Below, piece by piece: positions 1-7,894 of a stretch of 64,000 nt of DNA (the stretch's first letter is position 1; each line of letters begins with the position of its first letter). The notes under the pieces were generated by a model. It was not told the origin of the DNA, searched no databases, and was given only the letters and a program-made list of their open reading frames with translations. The translations under genes and the position numbers were made by a program. Location of the stretch: NCBI GenBank assembly GCA_943369755.1, contig CALROG020000014.1, positions 28,650 to 92,649 of the forward strand. Reading direction: 5' to 3'. This stretch comes from CALROG01 sp943369755. Lineage in GTDB: Bacteria > Pseudomonadota > Gammaproteobacteria > Burkholderiales > Burkholderiaceae_C.

Positions 1-254
1 GGCGAATGGACCAGCGACATGTAGTTGGCAGCGAAACCTGCCTTCGGGCCCTGGACCACCTGAACGCGGGCCTTGGGATGGTTGTTCTTGAATGCCTCTA
101 TGACCTGCAGCGTTGCGTCGGTGGAGCCGTCGTCTGAAACCCACAGTGTCCAGTCTGTATGGGTTTGGGCTGCGATGGATTCGAGCTGGGCCGGCAAATG
201 CGTTTCGCCGTCAAGCGTGCACAGCAACACGGCCACATGGTTACCATTTGACAC
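1..254 (-). CDS. Family 2 glycosyltransferase, N-terminal part (gene runs off the window)
   Basis: Read on the minus strand from a GTG at 254, the frame opens with VAVLLCTLDG, then QLESIAAQT and VSDDGSTDAT. This is the nucleotide-binding start of a GT-A family 2 glycosyltransferase (GT2 proteins typically show xxxNxxxxLxxxLxSIxxQ and the DDGSxD pair). Only about 84 residues are in the window and the gene continues past base 1. It diverges from the GT4 gene at 326, so both probably belong to an O-antigen, capsule or exopolysaccharide locus. The start is uncertain: the frame is open further upstream, but GTG at 254 places the first strand in the usual position. Acceptor and donor sugars cannot be told from this fragment. 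Confidence 0.8.
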   Translation of the reverse strand, partial: MSNGNHVAVLLCTLDGETHLPAQLESIAAQTHTDWTLWVSDDGSTDATLQVIEAFKNNHPKARVQVVQGPKAGFAANYMSLVHS

Positions 255-325
255 GCTGCGAGGCAAGCCTTGCGCCGGGCTCCCTACAATGGACGCCTGA
301 CTATCGAACATTCGCGCCCTCACAC

Positions 326-1429
326 ATGCTAGGCTTGGCCTTCGTTGCCTTCATTTTCAGTCTGTTTGTTTCGCTGATGTTGATCCGTCACGCGAGGCGG
401 CATGCCCATCGCTACGCCGAGGGCCTGCCCCAACGGTTTCACCTTGGCCATATCCCGCGTTTGGGTGGTGTCGCCATTTTCGCCGGAGTTGCAGCCGGCG
501 TACTCACGGCCCCACTTTTACTGGCGCTGGGTGTTTCTACCAATGTATCGATTTCGTTCAAAGACTGGGGATTGTGGTGCCTGGCGCTGGCACCCATCGT
601 CGCCGGTGGTGTCTATGAAGACCTCACAGCCCGGTTGTCCGCCCGTTGGCGCTTGCTGATCACCGGCGGGGCCGCGGCGCTGGCGTGCTGGGCCATGGGA
701 CTGCAAGTGCCGCGCCTTGGCATGGACTGGATCGACGGGTTCTGGCTTGCGATGCCGCTCTTTGGTGTGGCCCTGGCATTCATCGGCTTGGCTGGGCTGC
801 CGCATGCGCTCAACATCATCGACGGTTTCAATGGGCTGGCGGGCATTGTTACTGCACTTGTCTGTCTGGCGCTGGCCCACGTGGCGTTGCAAGTGGGCGA
901 CCGGCAAATTGCCGCCTTTATGTTGGTCACGGTGGGGGCTACCGCAGGCTTTTTGTACTGGAACTACCCGCGCGGGCTGATGTTCGCCGGTGACGGAGGT
1001 GCCTACCTCTGGGGCGGCTCTATCGCGCTGGGGGCCATCATGTTGGTGAGTCGGCATCAGGAAGTCTCGCCCTGGTTCCCGATGCTGCTGACCATCTACC
1101 CGGTGTGGGAGGTGATTTTTTCGACCTACCGCAAGGTGGCGCGAGGCGTGTCGCCCACCGTGCCGGACTCGATCCATTTCCATATGCTGATCTACCGGCG
1201 CATTGTGCGCGGTGTCTTTCACGACGACGAGACTCGCCGCATGCTGATCCGCAACAACCGCACTTCGCCCTACCTTTGGGGGTTCACCGGGCTCACAGTG
1301 GTGCCTGCGGTACTGTTTTGGAACAACACGCCCGTGTTGATGCTGTTCTGCGCGCTTTTTGTCGTCTCTTACTTGTGGATGTACATCAGCATCATCCGCT
1401 TCAAAGTGCCACGCTGGCTGCGCCGCTAG
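326..1429 (+). CDS. GT4-family (WecA/MraY-like) undecaprenyl-phosphate sugar-1-phosphate transferase
   Basis: A 367-residue polytopic inner-membrane protein of the glycosyltransferase 4 family. These enzymes move a sugar-1-phosphate from a UDP-sugar to undecaprenyl phosphate and start lipid-linked glycan synthesis. Diagnostic motifs are NIIDGFNGLAG near residue 163, FAGDGGAYLWG near 220 and the C-terminal HFHM...RR loop near 283. The early acidic pair usually seen as DD before LSxxxRLL is YED here (GGVYEDLTARLS). I recall EDxT variants in some subgroups, so this probably marks a subgroup and not a dead enzyme. The ATG at 326 is chosen because upstream codons would extend before the first membrane helix. 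MraY itself normally sits in the mur cluster, so a WecA-like or exopolysaccharide role is more likely. Confidence 0.85.
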   Translation: MLGLAFVAFIFSLFVSLMLIRHARRHAHRYAEGLPQRFHLGHIPRLGGVAIFAGVAAGVLTAPLLLALGVSTNVSISFKDWGLWCLALAPIVAGGVYEDLTARLSARWRLLITGGAAALACWAMGLQVPRLGMDWIDGFWLAMPLFGVALAFIGLAGLPHALNIIDGFNGLAGIVTALVCLALAHVALQVGDRQIAAFMLVTVGATAGFLYWNYPRGLMFAGDGGAYLWGGSIALGAIMLVSRHQEVSPWFPMLLTIYPVWEVIFSTYRKVARGVSPTVPDSIHFHMLIYRRIVRGVFHDDETRRMLIRNNRTSPYLWGFTGLTVVPAVLFWNNTPVLMLFCALFVVSYLWMYISIIRFKVPRWLRR

Positions 1430-1492
1430 GCCCTGGGTGCGCGCGCCCGCGGATGCGGCACAATTTGCGGGTTGCCAACTGAAACCCGCGCC

Positions 1493-2386
1493 ATGACCAC
1501 AGATAACCTCAACATCGCTCCGCGTGACAAGGCCGAGATCCTGGCCCAGGCGCTGCCCTACATACGCAAGTTCCACGGCAAGACCATGGTCATCAAATAT
1601 GGCGGCAATGCCATGACCGACCCGGAGCTGCAGGCCGACTTTGCCGAAGACGTGGTGTTGCTCAAGCTGGTGGGCATGAACCCGGTGGTGGTACACGGCG
1701 GTGGCCCACAGATTGAAACCGCGCTGAACCGCTTGGGCAAGAAGGGCGAATTCATCCAAGGCATGCGTGTGACCGATGCCGAAACCATGGAGGTGGTGGA
1801 GTGGGTGCTGGCCGGTGAGGTGCAGCAAGACATCGTGGGCCTGATCAATCAGGCCGGCGGCAAGGCAGTGGGCCTGACCGGGCGCGATGGCGGCATGATC
1901 CGCGCGCGCAAGCTCAAGATGGTTGACAGCAACGACCCGTCCAAAGAGCACGATGTGGGCCAGGTCGGCGACATCGTCTCGATTGACCCGAGCGTGGTCA
2001 AGGCCTTGCAAGACGACCAGTTCATCCCGGTGATCAGCCCGATCGGCTTCGGTGAGCAGAATGAAAGCTACAACATCAATGCCGACGTGGTGGCCGGCAA
2101 GCTGGCCATCGTGCTCAAGGCCGAGAAGCTGGTGCTGCTCACAAATACCCCCGGCGTGCTGGACAAAACCGGCAAGTTGCTGACCGACCTGACGGCTCGC
2201 GAAATTGACGAGCTGTTTGCTGACGGCACTATCTCCGGCGGCATGCTGCCCAAGATCGCTGGCGCGCTGGACGCAGCCAAGAGCGGCGTCAACTCGGTTC
2301 ACATCATTGACGGCCGCGTGCCCCATGCCATGTTGCTCGAGATTCTGACCGAGCAGGCCTACGGAACAATGATTCGAAGCCACTGA
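1493..2386 (+). CDS. argB: Acetylglutamate kinase
   Basis: ArgB phosphorylates N-acetyl-L-glutamate with ATP, the second step of arginine biosynthesis, in the cytoplasm. The 297-residue length is normal. The amino-acid-kinase fold is marked by VIKYGGNAM near residue 37, VHGGGPQI near 71, the GLTGRDGG loop, and the late LTNTPGVLD and GGMLPKIAGALDA segments that bind nucleotide and effector. Translation starts at ATG 1493; a TTG 21 bases earlier is open but would add an unconserved leader. The stop codon overlaps the start of the response regulator by one base, so the three genes up to 4508 are probably co-transcribed. Link to slmA (4594) is a common betaproteobacterial arrangement; here a two-component pair lies between. 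Confidence 0.97.
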   Translation: MTTDNLNIAPRDKAEILAQALPYIRKFHGKTMVIKYGGNAMTDPELQADFAEDVVLLKLVGMNPVVVHGGGPQIETALNRLGKKGEFIQGMRVTDAETMEVVEWVLAGEVQQDIVGLINQAGGKAVGLTGRDGGMIRARKLKMVDSNDPSKEHDVGQVGDIVSIDPSVVKALQDDQFIPVISPIGFGEQNESYNINADVVAGKLAIVLKAEKLVLLTNTPGVLDKTGKLLTDLTAREIDELFADGTISGGMLPKIAGALDAAKSGVNSVHIIDGRVPHAMLLEILTEQAYGTMIRSH

Positions 2387-3084
2387 TGCGCCTGCTTCTG
2401 GTTGAAGACGACGTGATGGTCGCCAGCGGCATCAAGCTGGGGCTGGGCGACGCGGGTTACGCGGTGGACTGGGTGGGCAGCGGCGAGCGCGCCGAAGAGG
2501 TTCTCAAGACCGAGGTCTTTGACGCCGCCATCATCGACATCGGTCTGCCCAATATGGATGGGCTTGAGCTGACTCGCCGACTGCGCCGGCCCGAAGTGGC
2601 CAGCCATGCGATGCCGGTGCTGATTTTGACCGCGCGGGACGCCCTGCACGACCGGGTGCAGGGGCTGGACCTCGGGGCTGACGACTACATGGTCAAACCC
2701 TTCGAGTTGCCCGAGCTGTTGGCCCGCTTGCGGGCATTGCTGCGCCGATCGCAGGCGGCCACATCGGCGGTGCTGAGTTTCGGGCCGATCGAGCTGGACA
2801 CCGCCAACCGGCGTGCCACCGCCAACCGCAATGGCCTGCACCAGCCGATCGAGCTGGGCCCGCGTGAATGGACAGTGATGGAGTACCTGCTGATCAATGC
2901 CCCCAAACCGGCCAGCAAGGAAAAACTGCTGCAGGCCCTGACCGGCTGGGACAAGGAAATTACGCCCAACGCGGTTGAGGTCTACATCTCGCGCCTGCGC
3001 GGCAAGCTGGAGCCGCACGGGGTGGCGTTGCGGTCGATTCGTGGCTTCGGTTACCGGCTGGAACTGCTAGAGCCGGGGCCATGA
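2386..3084 (+). CDS. OmpR-family response regulator (QseB/TctD-like)
   Basis: A 232-residue response regulator. The receiver domain (about 1-118) has the acidic pocket EDD near residue 7, the phospho-acceptor Asp in AIIDIGLPNMDG near 51, the Thr in LILTARD and the Lys in MVKPFEL. The C-terminal winged helix (about 125-230) ends in the recognition helix ITPNAVEVYISRLRGKLE and wing IRGFGYRLE typical of OmpR-type DNA binding. It overlaps argB upstream by one base and its kinase downstream by four bases (ATGA), which indicates translational coupling. The kinase has a TctE/QseC-like layout, suggesting an organic-acid or cation cue, but the ligand cannot be read from the sequence. Confidence 0.95.
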   Translation: MRLLLVEDDVMVASGIKLGLGDAGYAVDWVGSGERAEEVLKTEVFDAAIIDIGLPNMDGLELTRRLRRPEVASHAMPVLILTARDALHDRVQGLDLGADDYMVKPFELPELLARLRALLRRSQAATSAVLSFGPIELDTANRRATANRNGLHQPIELGPREWTVMEYLLINAPKPASKEKLLQALTGWDKEITPNAVEVYISRLRGKLEPHGVALRSIRGFGYRLELLEPGP

Positions 3085-4508
3085 GCCAGGCCCCGCGCGC
3101 GCCGACCATGACCGGCGGCCTGCAGCGGCGCTTGTTGGTCATGTTGCTGGTGCCACTGGTCTTGCTGGCGCTGCTCAATGCCTGGCTGGACTACCGCTCT
3201 GCTGACAACGTGGCTTTGCAGCAAGACCAGCGCTTGCTGGCCCTGGTTCCGCTGCTGGCTGACTCGGTGATTGCTGCCGAAGTGCGTTTGGGCGAAGGCC
3301 CGGTGTTGCTGCTTGCGCCGGCGGTGGAGGAGTTTTTGAAAGAACGCCCCGGCTTCGCGGGCATTGCCATTCTTGATGCAGATGGCCGGGCATTGCGCGG
3401 CGACGACTGGCTGGCCGGTCTGCCGCCGACCACCTACGATCCGGATTTTCACAGCGAAGAAAACCAGGGCGCGACCTGGCGCATCGTGCGCCAGCGGGTG
3501 CAGTCGGTGGTGGGCGAAATCACGGTGGTTCTGGCCGATGGCTCCGACCCGCGCCAGCAATGGGCGCGCTCGATTTTGTTCAAGGTGTTGCTGCCCAATC
3601 TGGTGCTGATCATTGCCGCCGCGTTCGCGGTTAACTGGGCCGTCAGACGCGCGCTGAAACCGTTGCTGGACCTGAAAGAAGCTGTAGAGCACCGCTCGCC
3701 ACGCGACCTGAGTGCGATTGACGAACAAGCCTCACCCGAAGAGGCGCGCCCGCTGGTGCAGTCGCTGAACCGTCTGTTTGGTCTGGTCAATGCGCAGGCT
3801 GAAAGCCAGCGCCGCTTTGTGGCTGATGCGGCGCACCAGCTACGCACCCCGCTGGCCGGCTTGCAGGCGCAGGTGGAGGCCTGGGCCCAGGCCGCGAACC
3901 TGGGCGGGTCGCCCGGCGGTGGTGGGGGTGGCAGTGGTGGGGCCGTGACCCTTCGCGCCGAGCAAATCAACAAGCTGCGCGGTGCGGCACGGCGCACCTC
4001 GCAACTGGCCAACCAGCTTTTGGCGCTGTCGCGTGCCGACGCGCGCGCCATGCACGCCCAGCCAATGCAGCGGGTGGACCTCAAAGACCTTTGCGAGACC
4101 ATGCTGGAAATGCACCTTGACGCGGCCAGCGCCAAACGCATCGACCTGGGCCTGGACGCCCAGCCTGCACAAGTGATGGGGCACGAATGGTTGCTGCGCG
4201 AATTGCTGAGCAACGTGGTCAACAACGCGGTGAAGTACACGCCGGAAGGCGGCACCGTGACCATCCGTTGCGGTCTGCGTGAAGCGGTGCCCTATGTCGA
4301 GGTCGAGGACGACGGCCCCGGCATCGCGCACAGCGAGCGCGCGCACGTGCTTGAACGCTTCTATCGGGTGCAGGGTACGCCGGGCGATGGCAACGGCCTG
4401 GGCCTGGCCATTGCTGACGAGATTGCGCGTGCCCACCACAGCCAACTTGAGCTTGACAGCGGCAATGCCGGGAGAGGCCTGAAAGTCCGGCTGGCGTTCC
4501 CCGGCTGA
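3081..4508 (+). CDS. Sensor histidine kinase (TctE/QseC-like)
   Basis: A 475-residue inner-membrane kinase paired with the regulator at 2386. Two membrane helices (about residues 17-35 and 170-187) flank a periplasmic 2CSK_N-like sensor domain of about 130 residues. A HAMP-like linker leads to the H-box AAHQLRTPLAGL near residue 250, the N-box NVVNNAVKY near 376, the G1 box EDDGPGI near 412 and the G2 box GNGLGLAIA near 437. Oddly, residues 274-290 are a glycine-rich stretch (SPGGGGGGSGG) inserted in the loop between the two dimerisation helices, encoded by a G-rich tract at 3901-3950. All catalytic boxes are intact, so an active kinase is expected. Confidence 0.95.
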   Translation: MSQAPRAPTMTGGLQRRLLVMLLVPLVLLALLNAWLDYRSADNVALQQDQRLLALVPLLADSVIAAEVRLGEGPVLLLAPAVEEFLKERPGFAGIAILDADGRALRGDDWLAGLPPTTYDPDFHSEENQGATWRIVRQRVQSVVGEITVVLADGSDPRQQWARSILFKVLLPNLVLIIAAAFAVNWAVRRALKPLLDLKEAVEHRSPRDLSAIDEQASPEEARPLVQSLNRLFGLVNAQAESQRRFVADAAHQLRTPLAGLQAQVEAWAQAANLGGSPGGGGGGSGGAVTLRAEQINKLRGAARRTSQLANQLLALSRADARAMHAQPMQRVDLKDLCETMLEMHLDAASAKRIDLGLDAQPAQVMGHEWLLRELLSNVVNNAVKYTPEGGTVTIRCGLREAVPYVEVEDDGPGIAHSERAHVLERFYRVQGTPGDGNGLGLAIADEIARAHHSQLELDSGNAGRGLKVRLAFPG

Positions 4509-4593
4509 CGGCCATTTATCAACCACAGCACACCCCCGGGAAAACCTCCGGTGCGCGTGTGCGAGAATCAATTTCACACATCTTTTGCCCGCC

Positions 4594-5235
4594 ATGCCTG
4601 ACGCCGAGACCAGCCACCTGACCCTCCCTCCCGCCGGCGATTCGGTGGTGCCGGTGCGTAAGCGCCCCAAGCCCGGCGAGCGGCGGGTTCAGATTCTGGA
4701 AGCCCTGGCCACCATGCTGGAGCAACCCGGTTCCGAGCGCATCACCACTGCGGCGCTCGCTGGGCGGCTGGAGGTCAGCGAGGCGGCGCTGTACCGCCAC
4801 TTTGCCAGCAAGGCCCAGATGTTCGAGGGTCTGATTGAATTCATCGAACAGACCGTGTTCACGCTGATCAATCAGATCACTGAGCGCGAATCCACCGGCA
4901 ACGCCCAGGCCGCCAAGGTGGTGGCCATGCTGCTGCAGTTTGGCGAGAAAAATCCCGGCATGACGCGCGTGATGGTGGGCGACGCGCTGGTGTTTGAAAA
5001 CGAGCGCCTGCAAGCACGCATGAACCAGTTTTTTGACAAGATTGAAGCCACGCTGCGCCAGAGCCTGCGCGGCGCAGCCGAGGCCGACGGCTCGGCCACG
5101 CCCAGCGTGGATGCCCAGGTCCGTGCCTCGGTTTTGACCGCCTTTGTGGTCGGCCGCCTGCAGCGCTTTGCGCGCTCGGGCTTCAAGCGCGTACCTTCAG
5201 AGCACCTGGAAGCCAGCCTCGCCCAGATGCTCTGA
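4594..5235 (+). CDS. slmA: Nucleoid occlusion factor SlmA (TetR family)
   Basis: A 213-residue TetR-fold protein. In this family the protein binds specific chromosomal sites and blocks FtsZ ring formation over the nucleoid. The N-terminal helix-turn-helix reads RITTAALAGRLEVSEAALYRHFASKAQMFEGLIEF, preceded by the conserved RRVQILEALATML; the effector half contains GEKNPGMTRVMVGDALVFENERL, a segment characteristic of SlmA and not of drug-efflux TetR proteins. ATG 4594 is used; a TTG at 4585 is open but has no better ribosome site. Proximity to argB agrees with the usual betaproteobacterial synteny. Confidence in the family is high; the role in division is inferred from orthologues. Confidence 0.93.
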   Translation: MPDAETSHLTLPPAGDSVVPVRKRPKPGERRVQILEALATMLEQPGSERITTAALAGRLEVSEAALYRHFASKAQMFEGLIEFIEQTVFTLINQITERESTGNAQAAKVVAMLLQFGEKNPGMTRVMVGDALVFENERLQARMNQFFDKIEATLRQSLRGAAEADGSATPSVDAQVRASVLTAFVVGRLQRFARSGFKRVPSEHLEASLAQML

Positions 5236-5246
5236 GGCCATTCTGC

Positions 5247-5637
5247 CCATCCGCCTCGCAGGCGCCGATGTGGCGCTACTAGCTTCGGGGGCGGCCTATC
5301 TGCCTCAATTCAATTCCCTGCTGGTGGCCGAAACCGGCGCCGCGCGCATGGTGTTTCTGGGCGACTTTCTGCGTTCGACGTGTTCGCCCGCAGCCGACGC
5401 TCTGGGTGCGCTGGAGCGCTGGCGCACCCGACACTCGGGCTGACGCTGGTGCGTGGCAACCATGCCGAATTTGCCAACGACCCGCCGGCCACGCTTGGTG
5501 TCCGTGTGGTCGACGAGCCGCTGACGATGGGTGCCTTCGCGCTTGCGGGCCATTGGTACCCCTGTAGGCGCCTCGCTGGCAGGGCCAATGATCTCCCGAG
5601 ACGGCTTTGTTTCTGGTTGGGCGACGAAGCGTTGCAC
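5247..5637 (+). pseudogene. Decayed ligase-associated metallophosphoesterase (PdeM-type) remnant
   Basis: There is no intact gene between slmA and the FG-GAP gene, but two frames together give a recognisable calcineurin-like phosphoesterase. Frame 2 reads ALLASGAAYLPQFNSLLVAE, then TGAARMVFLGDFL and ALERWRTRHSG before a stop near 5443. Frame 1 continues at once with LTLVRGNH, DPPATLGVRVVDEPL, AGHWYPC and RLAGRANDLPRRLCFWLGDEA. A single missing base near 5440 explains the switch. The block that should carry the first metal ligands (DxHxGK) between LLVA and TGAAR is absent, and a second deletion lies before AGHWYP. GDF, GNH and GH motifs survive. PdeM normally works with a ligase-associated helicase and nuclease; none is nearby. 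Confidence 0.75.
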
Positions 5638-5646
5638 CCGGTAAGC

Positions 5647-7836
5647 TCAGACGTACTCAAGCCCCGTGGCCGCCAGCCCGGTGAGGTTGATGGCCGTCTG
5701 CAGCAGCGGGTGGTCGGCTGCGGCCACACCCAGTTGGCCCTGGCTCAGCGTGCCGCTGTCCAGCAGCCCCTTGTACAGCGCCAGGGCCGAAGCATCGGGT
5801 GCCGTGCCCACCACGTTCGCAAACAGCAGGTTCACGACTGCCGTGTTACCGGCACCGGCGCCGAGTTTGGCGTTGAGTGCGAGCTGCGCGAGGGCCTCGT
5901 AGGTCATGCCGCCGTCCAGGAGGCTCAGGCCGATGCCCATGTATTCCTTGTTGGTGACGGCGGTTTTGCCGAAGACGGCACCGATCACTTTGGCGGCCTT
6001 GCCGGCGTTGCCCGACACATCCAGCGCCAGGCCCTTGTCGGCAAAGCGCAGACGTTCGATGGAATTCAGCGCATCGCTGGCGGTGCCGTCGCGGACCGTG
6101 GTGCCGGCGCTGCTGATTTGCACCGTATAGCCGGACGCATTGCCGGCAAAGTTCACCGTGTCCACGCCCGTGCCACCAAAAATCTTGGTGCCGGGTGCAA
6201 AGCCGCGCAGGCCTTGTGCCTTGCCCACCGCCAGATAGTGGGCCAGGCCGTTGGCGAACTGGCCCTGGGCCACGGCGGTCGCGACGCTGGCGTGGGTGTT
6301 CAGGTAGTAGGCTTCGTTGAAGCCGGGCGCACCCGCGGTGTGGCCGTCCCGGCCGCCTGGCCCGGTGCCGTACACCGCCTGACTCAGGATGGTGTACGCC
6401 GTGGTTTCCGAAGGGGATGACGGCGCGGTGTAGCTGGCCTTGATGGTGTCCACCACCGACACGAAATCGATCATCCGGTCGCCGTTCAGGTCAGCCGGTG
6501 CCGTCTGGCGGAAGGGGCGGCTGAAGAAAGCCTGCTGGTTTTCGTAGCCCGCGAGCTGCCACGGTTGCACATAGGGCAGCAGCGACAAATCCACCGGCGC
6601 GAAGCGGCCCATGCCGTCATTCTGGAAGATGGACATCAAGGGCCGGGTGCTGTTGTTGGGCCCCAGGCCTGAATGGACGATCAGGTCGAGGTGGCCGTCG
6701 CCGTTCCAGTCCATCAGGTACACGTCGCTGCCGCCATAGCCGGTGGTTGCGGTGTCCTGGCCGCTGGCCGACAGATTCGCCAGCGGCGCATTGTTGATAC
6801 GCGCCGCCGTGGCGTCGGTGAAGCGGCCCGTGCCGTCGTTGGTGAGGATCTGGAGTGCGATGCCTTGCAAGAAGGTCGGTACATCGCGTGAACTGAGGGC
6901 GACCAGGTCAAGGTCGCCATCCTGGTCGATATCACCCACCGCCGAGTCGCGGGTGGTGGAGCTGCCAATGCCAAAGTAGCCCGCCGGCAGCGCCACCACG
7001 GTGCGGTCGGCGAAAGTGGTCTTGCCGCCGCTGAGCATCAGGTACGACGGCATATTGGGCGCGGCCGCGAAGGCCGCGATGTCGGCGATGCCATCGCGGT
7101 CAAAATCGCCACTGGCTGTGGAAAAGAACCAGTAGCTGTTGTCGCGCAGCGCCGCCGGCAACTGCGTAGTGGCGTTGCTGAAGCGGCTGGTGCCGTCATT
7201 GATCAACAGCGTCTTGCCGGTGAAGATGTCCGCATCGCGGTCGCCGTCGAAGTCGCCCACCGTCACATCGTGCGCGTAGCTGAACCCGGCAGGCAGCGAC
7301 GTGCCGTTTTCCTGGCCGGCAATGTTGCGCGTGGCGTCCTGGAACACGCCACCGGGCCCGCTGAGCACCAGCGGAATGGGCTCGCCCACATAGGTGTTGG
7401 CCAGCAGGTTGTTCAGTCCGCCCGACGAGCTCACGATGTCGTCAATGCCGTCGCGGTTGAAGTCCGCGACCGCCGACGTTTCCAGGATGGTCCGGCCTCC
7501 GCTAGCGGCGGGGGTGAACTTGGTGGCGTCCGTGCGCAGGTTGCCCAGGCCATCGTTGAAGAAGATCAGCGGCCGCGCCAAGATGCCATCTGGCCGCTGG
7601 AAGAAGTGGGGGAAATAACTCCAGGTGAAAGCGATGTCCTTAATGCCGTCACCGTTGAAGTCGCCTTGCACAAGATTCTGAAAGTCAGCAAAAAAAACGT
7701 CTGACGGTTGCTGTCTTGGAACGAACGGATAAAAGAACGCCGGATACGTTTGAGCGATGTAGGTGGACGCAAACCCGAAATTGGCGACCTTGTAATAGCT
7801 GGTGGCGTAAGTTGAGCTGGTGCTGAGCGTCGGCAT
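5647..7836 (-). CDS. FG-GAP/VCBS repeat protein with RTX-like C-terminal module, probably secreted
   Basis: A 729-residue acidic protein without an N-terminal signal peptide. Residues about 50-480 hold seven FG-GAP/VCBS-type calcium loops of the form GDFNGDGIKDI, ADFNRDGIDDI, GDFDGDRDADI, GDFDRDGIADI, GDIDQDGDLDL, MDWNGDGHLDL and ADLNGDRMIDF, which should form a beta-propeller. It continues with FNEAYYLNTHASVATAV...GLAHYLAVGKAQG, then an RTX-like GGTGVDTVNF and a C-terminal module of about 150 residues (NSIERLRFADKGLALD to TGLEYV). That module is also at the end of the protease at 47371. Lack of a signal peptide plus an RTX-like tail suggests type I secretion; no exporter is in the window. 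Function is unknown: adhesion or enzyme scaffolding are both possible. Confidence 0.85.
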   Translation of the reverse strand: MPTLSTSSTYATSYYKVANFGFASTYIAQTYPAFFYPFVPRQQPSDVFFADFQNLVQGDFNGDGIKDIAFTWSYFPHFFQRPDGILARPLIFFNDGLGNLRTDATKFTPAASGGRTILETSAVADFNRDGIDDIVSSSGGLNNLLANTYVGEPIPLVLSGPGGVFQDATRNIAGQENGTSLPAGFSYAHDVTVGDFDGDRDADIFTGKTLLINDGTSRFSNATTQLPAALRDNSYWFFSTASGDFDRDGIADIAAFAAAPNMPSYLMLSGGKTTFADRTVVALPAGYFGIGSSTTRDSAVGDIDQDGDLDLVALSSRDVPTFLQGIALQILTNDGTGRFTDATAARINNAPLANLSASGQDTATTGYGGSDVYLMDWNGDGHLDLIVHSGLGPNNSTRPLMSIFQNDGMGRFAPVDLSLLPYVQPWQLAGYENQQAFFSRPFRQTAPADLNGDRMIDFVSVVDTIKASYTAPSSPSETTAYTILSQAVYGTGPGGRDGHTAGAPGFNEAYYLNTHASVATAVAQGQFANGLAHYLAVGKAQGLRGFAPGTKIFGGTGVDTVNFAGNASGYTVQISSAGTTVRDGTASDALNSIERLRFADKGLALDVSGNAGKAAKVIGAVFGKTAVTNKEYMGIGLSLLDGGMTYEALAQLALNAKLGAGAGNTAVVNLLFANVVGTAPDASALALYKGLLDSGTLSQGQLGVAAADHPLLQTAINLTGLAATGLEYV

Positions 7837-7840
7837 GGCT

Positions 7841-7858
7841 GTAACCCCCGGGAGTTAC
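7841..7858. promoter_or_regulatory. Inverted repeat just before the FG-GAP gene start
   Basis: GTAAC and GTTAC arms flank CCCCCGGGA immediately upstream of the ATG at 7836 on the minus strand. On the transcript the loop contains the only purine-rich stretch that could act as a ribosome site, so the hairpin might affect translation. It could equally be a chance palindrome. No separate promoter is evident in the 58 bases before the gene. Confidence 0.25.
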
Positions 7859-7894
7859 GTCGAATTTATCAGGCCCCAGCGGCGGCGCAATCCC

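Noticed and set aside
518..2383. A 621-codon open frame antisense to the GT4 and argB genes
   Set aside because: It mirrors the codon structure of the genes on the plus strand, is rich in His, Gln and Arg as antisense frames in GC-rich DNA are, and has no recognisable domain.
5380..6420. A 346-codon plus-strand frame covering the pseudogene end and the FG-GAP gene
   Set aside because: Only its first part (about 5440-5637) matches a protein family, the rest is antisense to the FG-GAP gene; it is therefore treated as a pseudogene remnant plus shadow.
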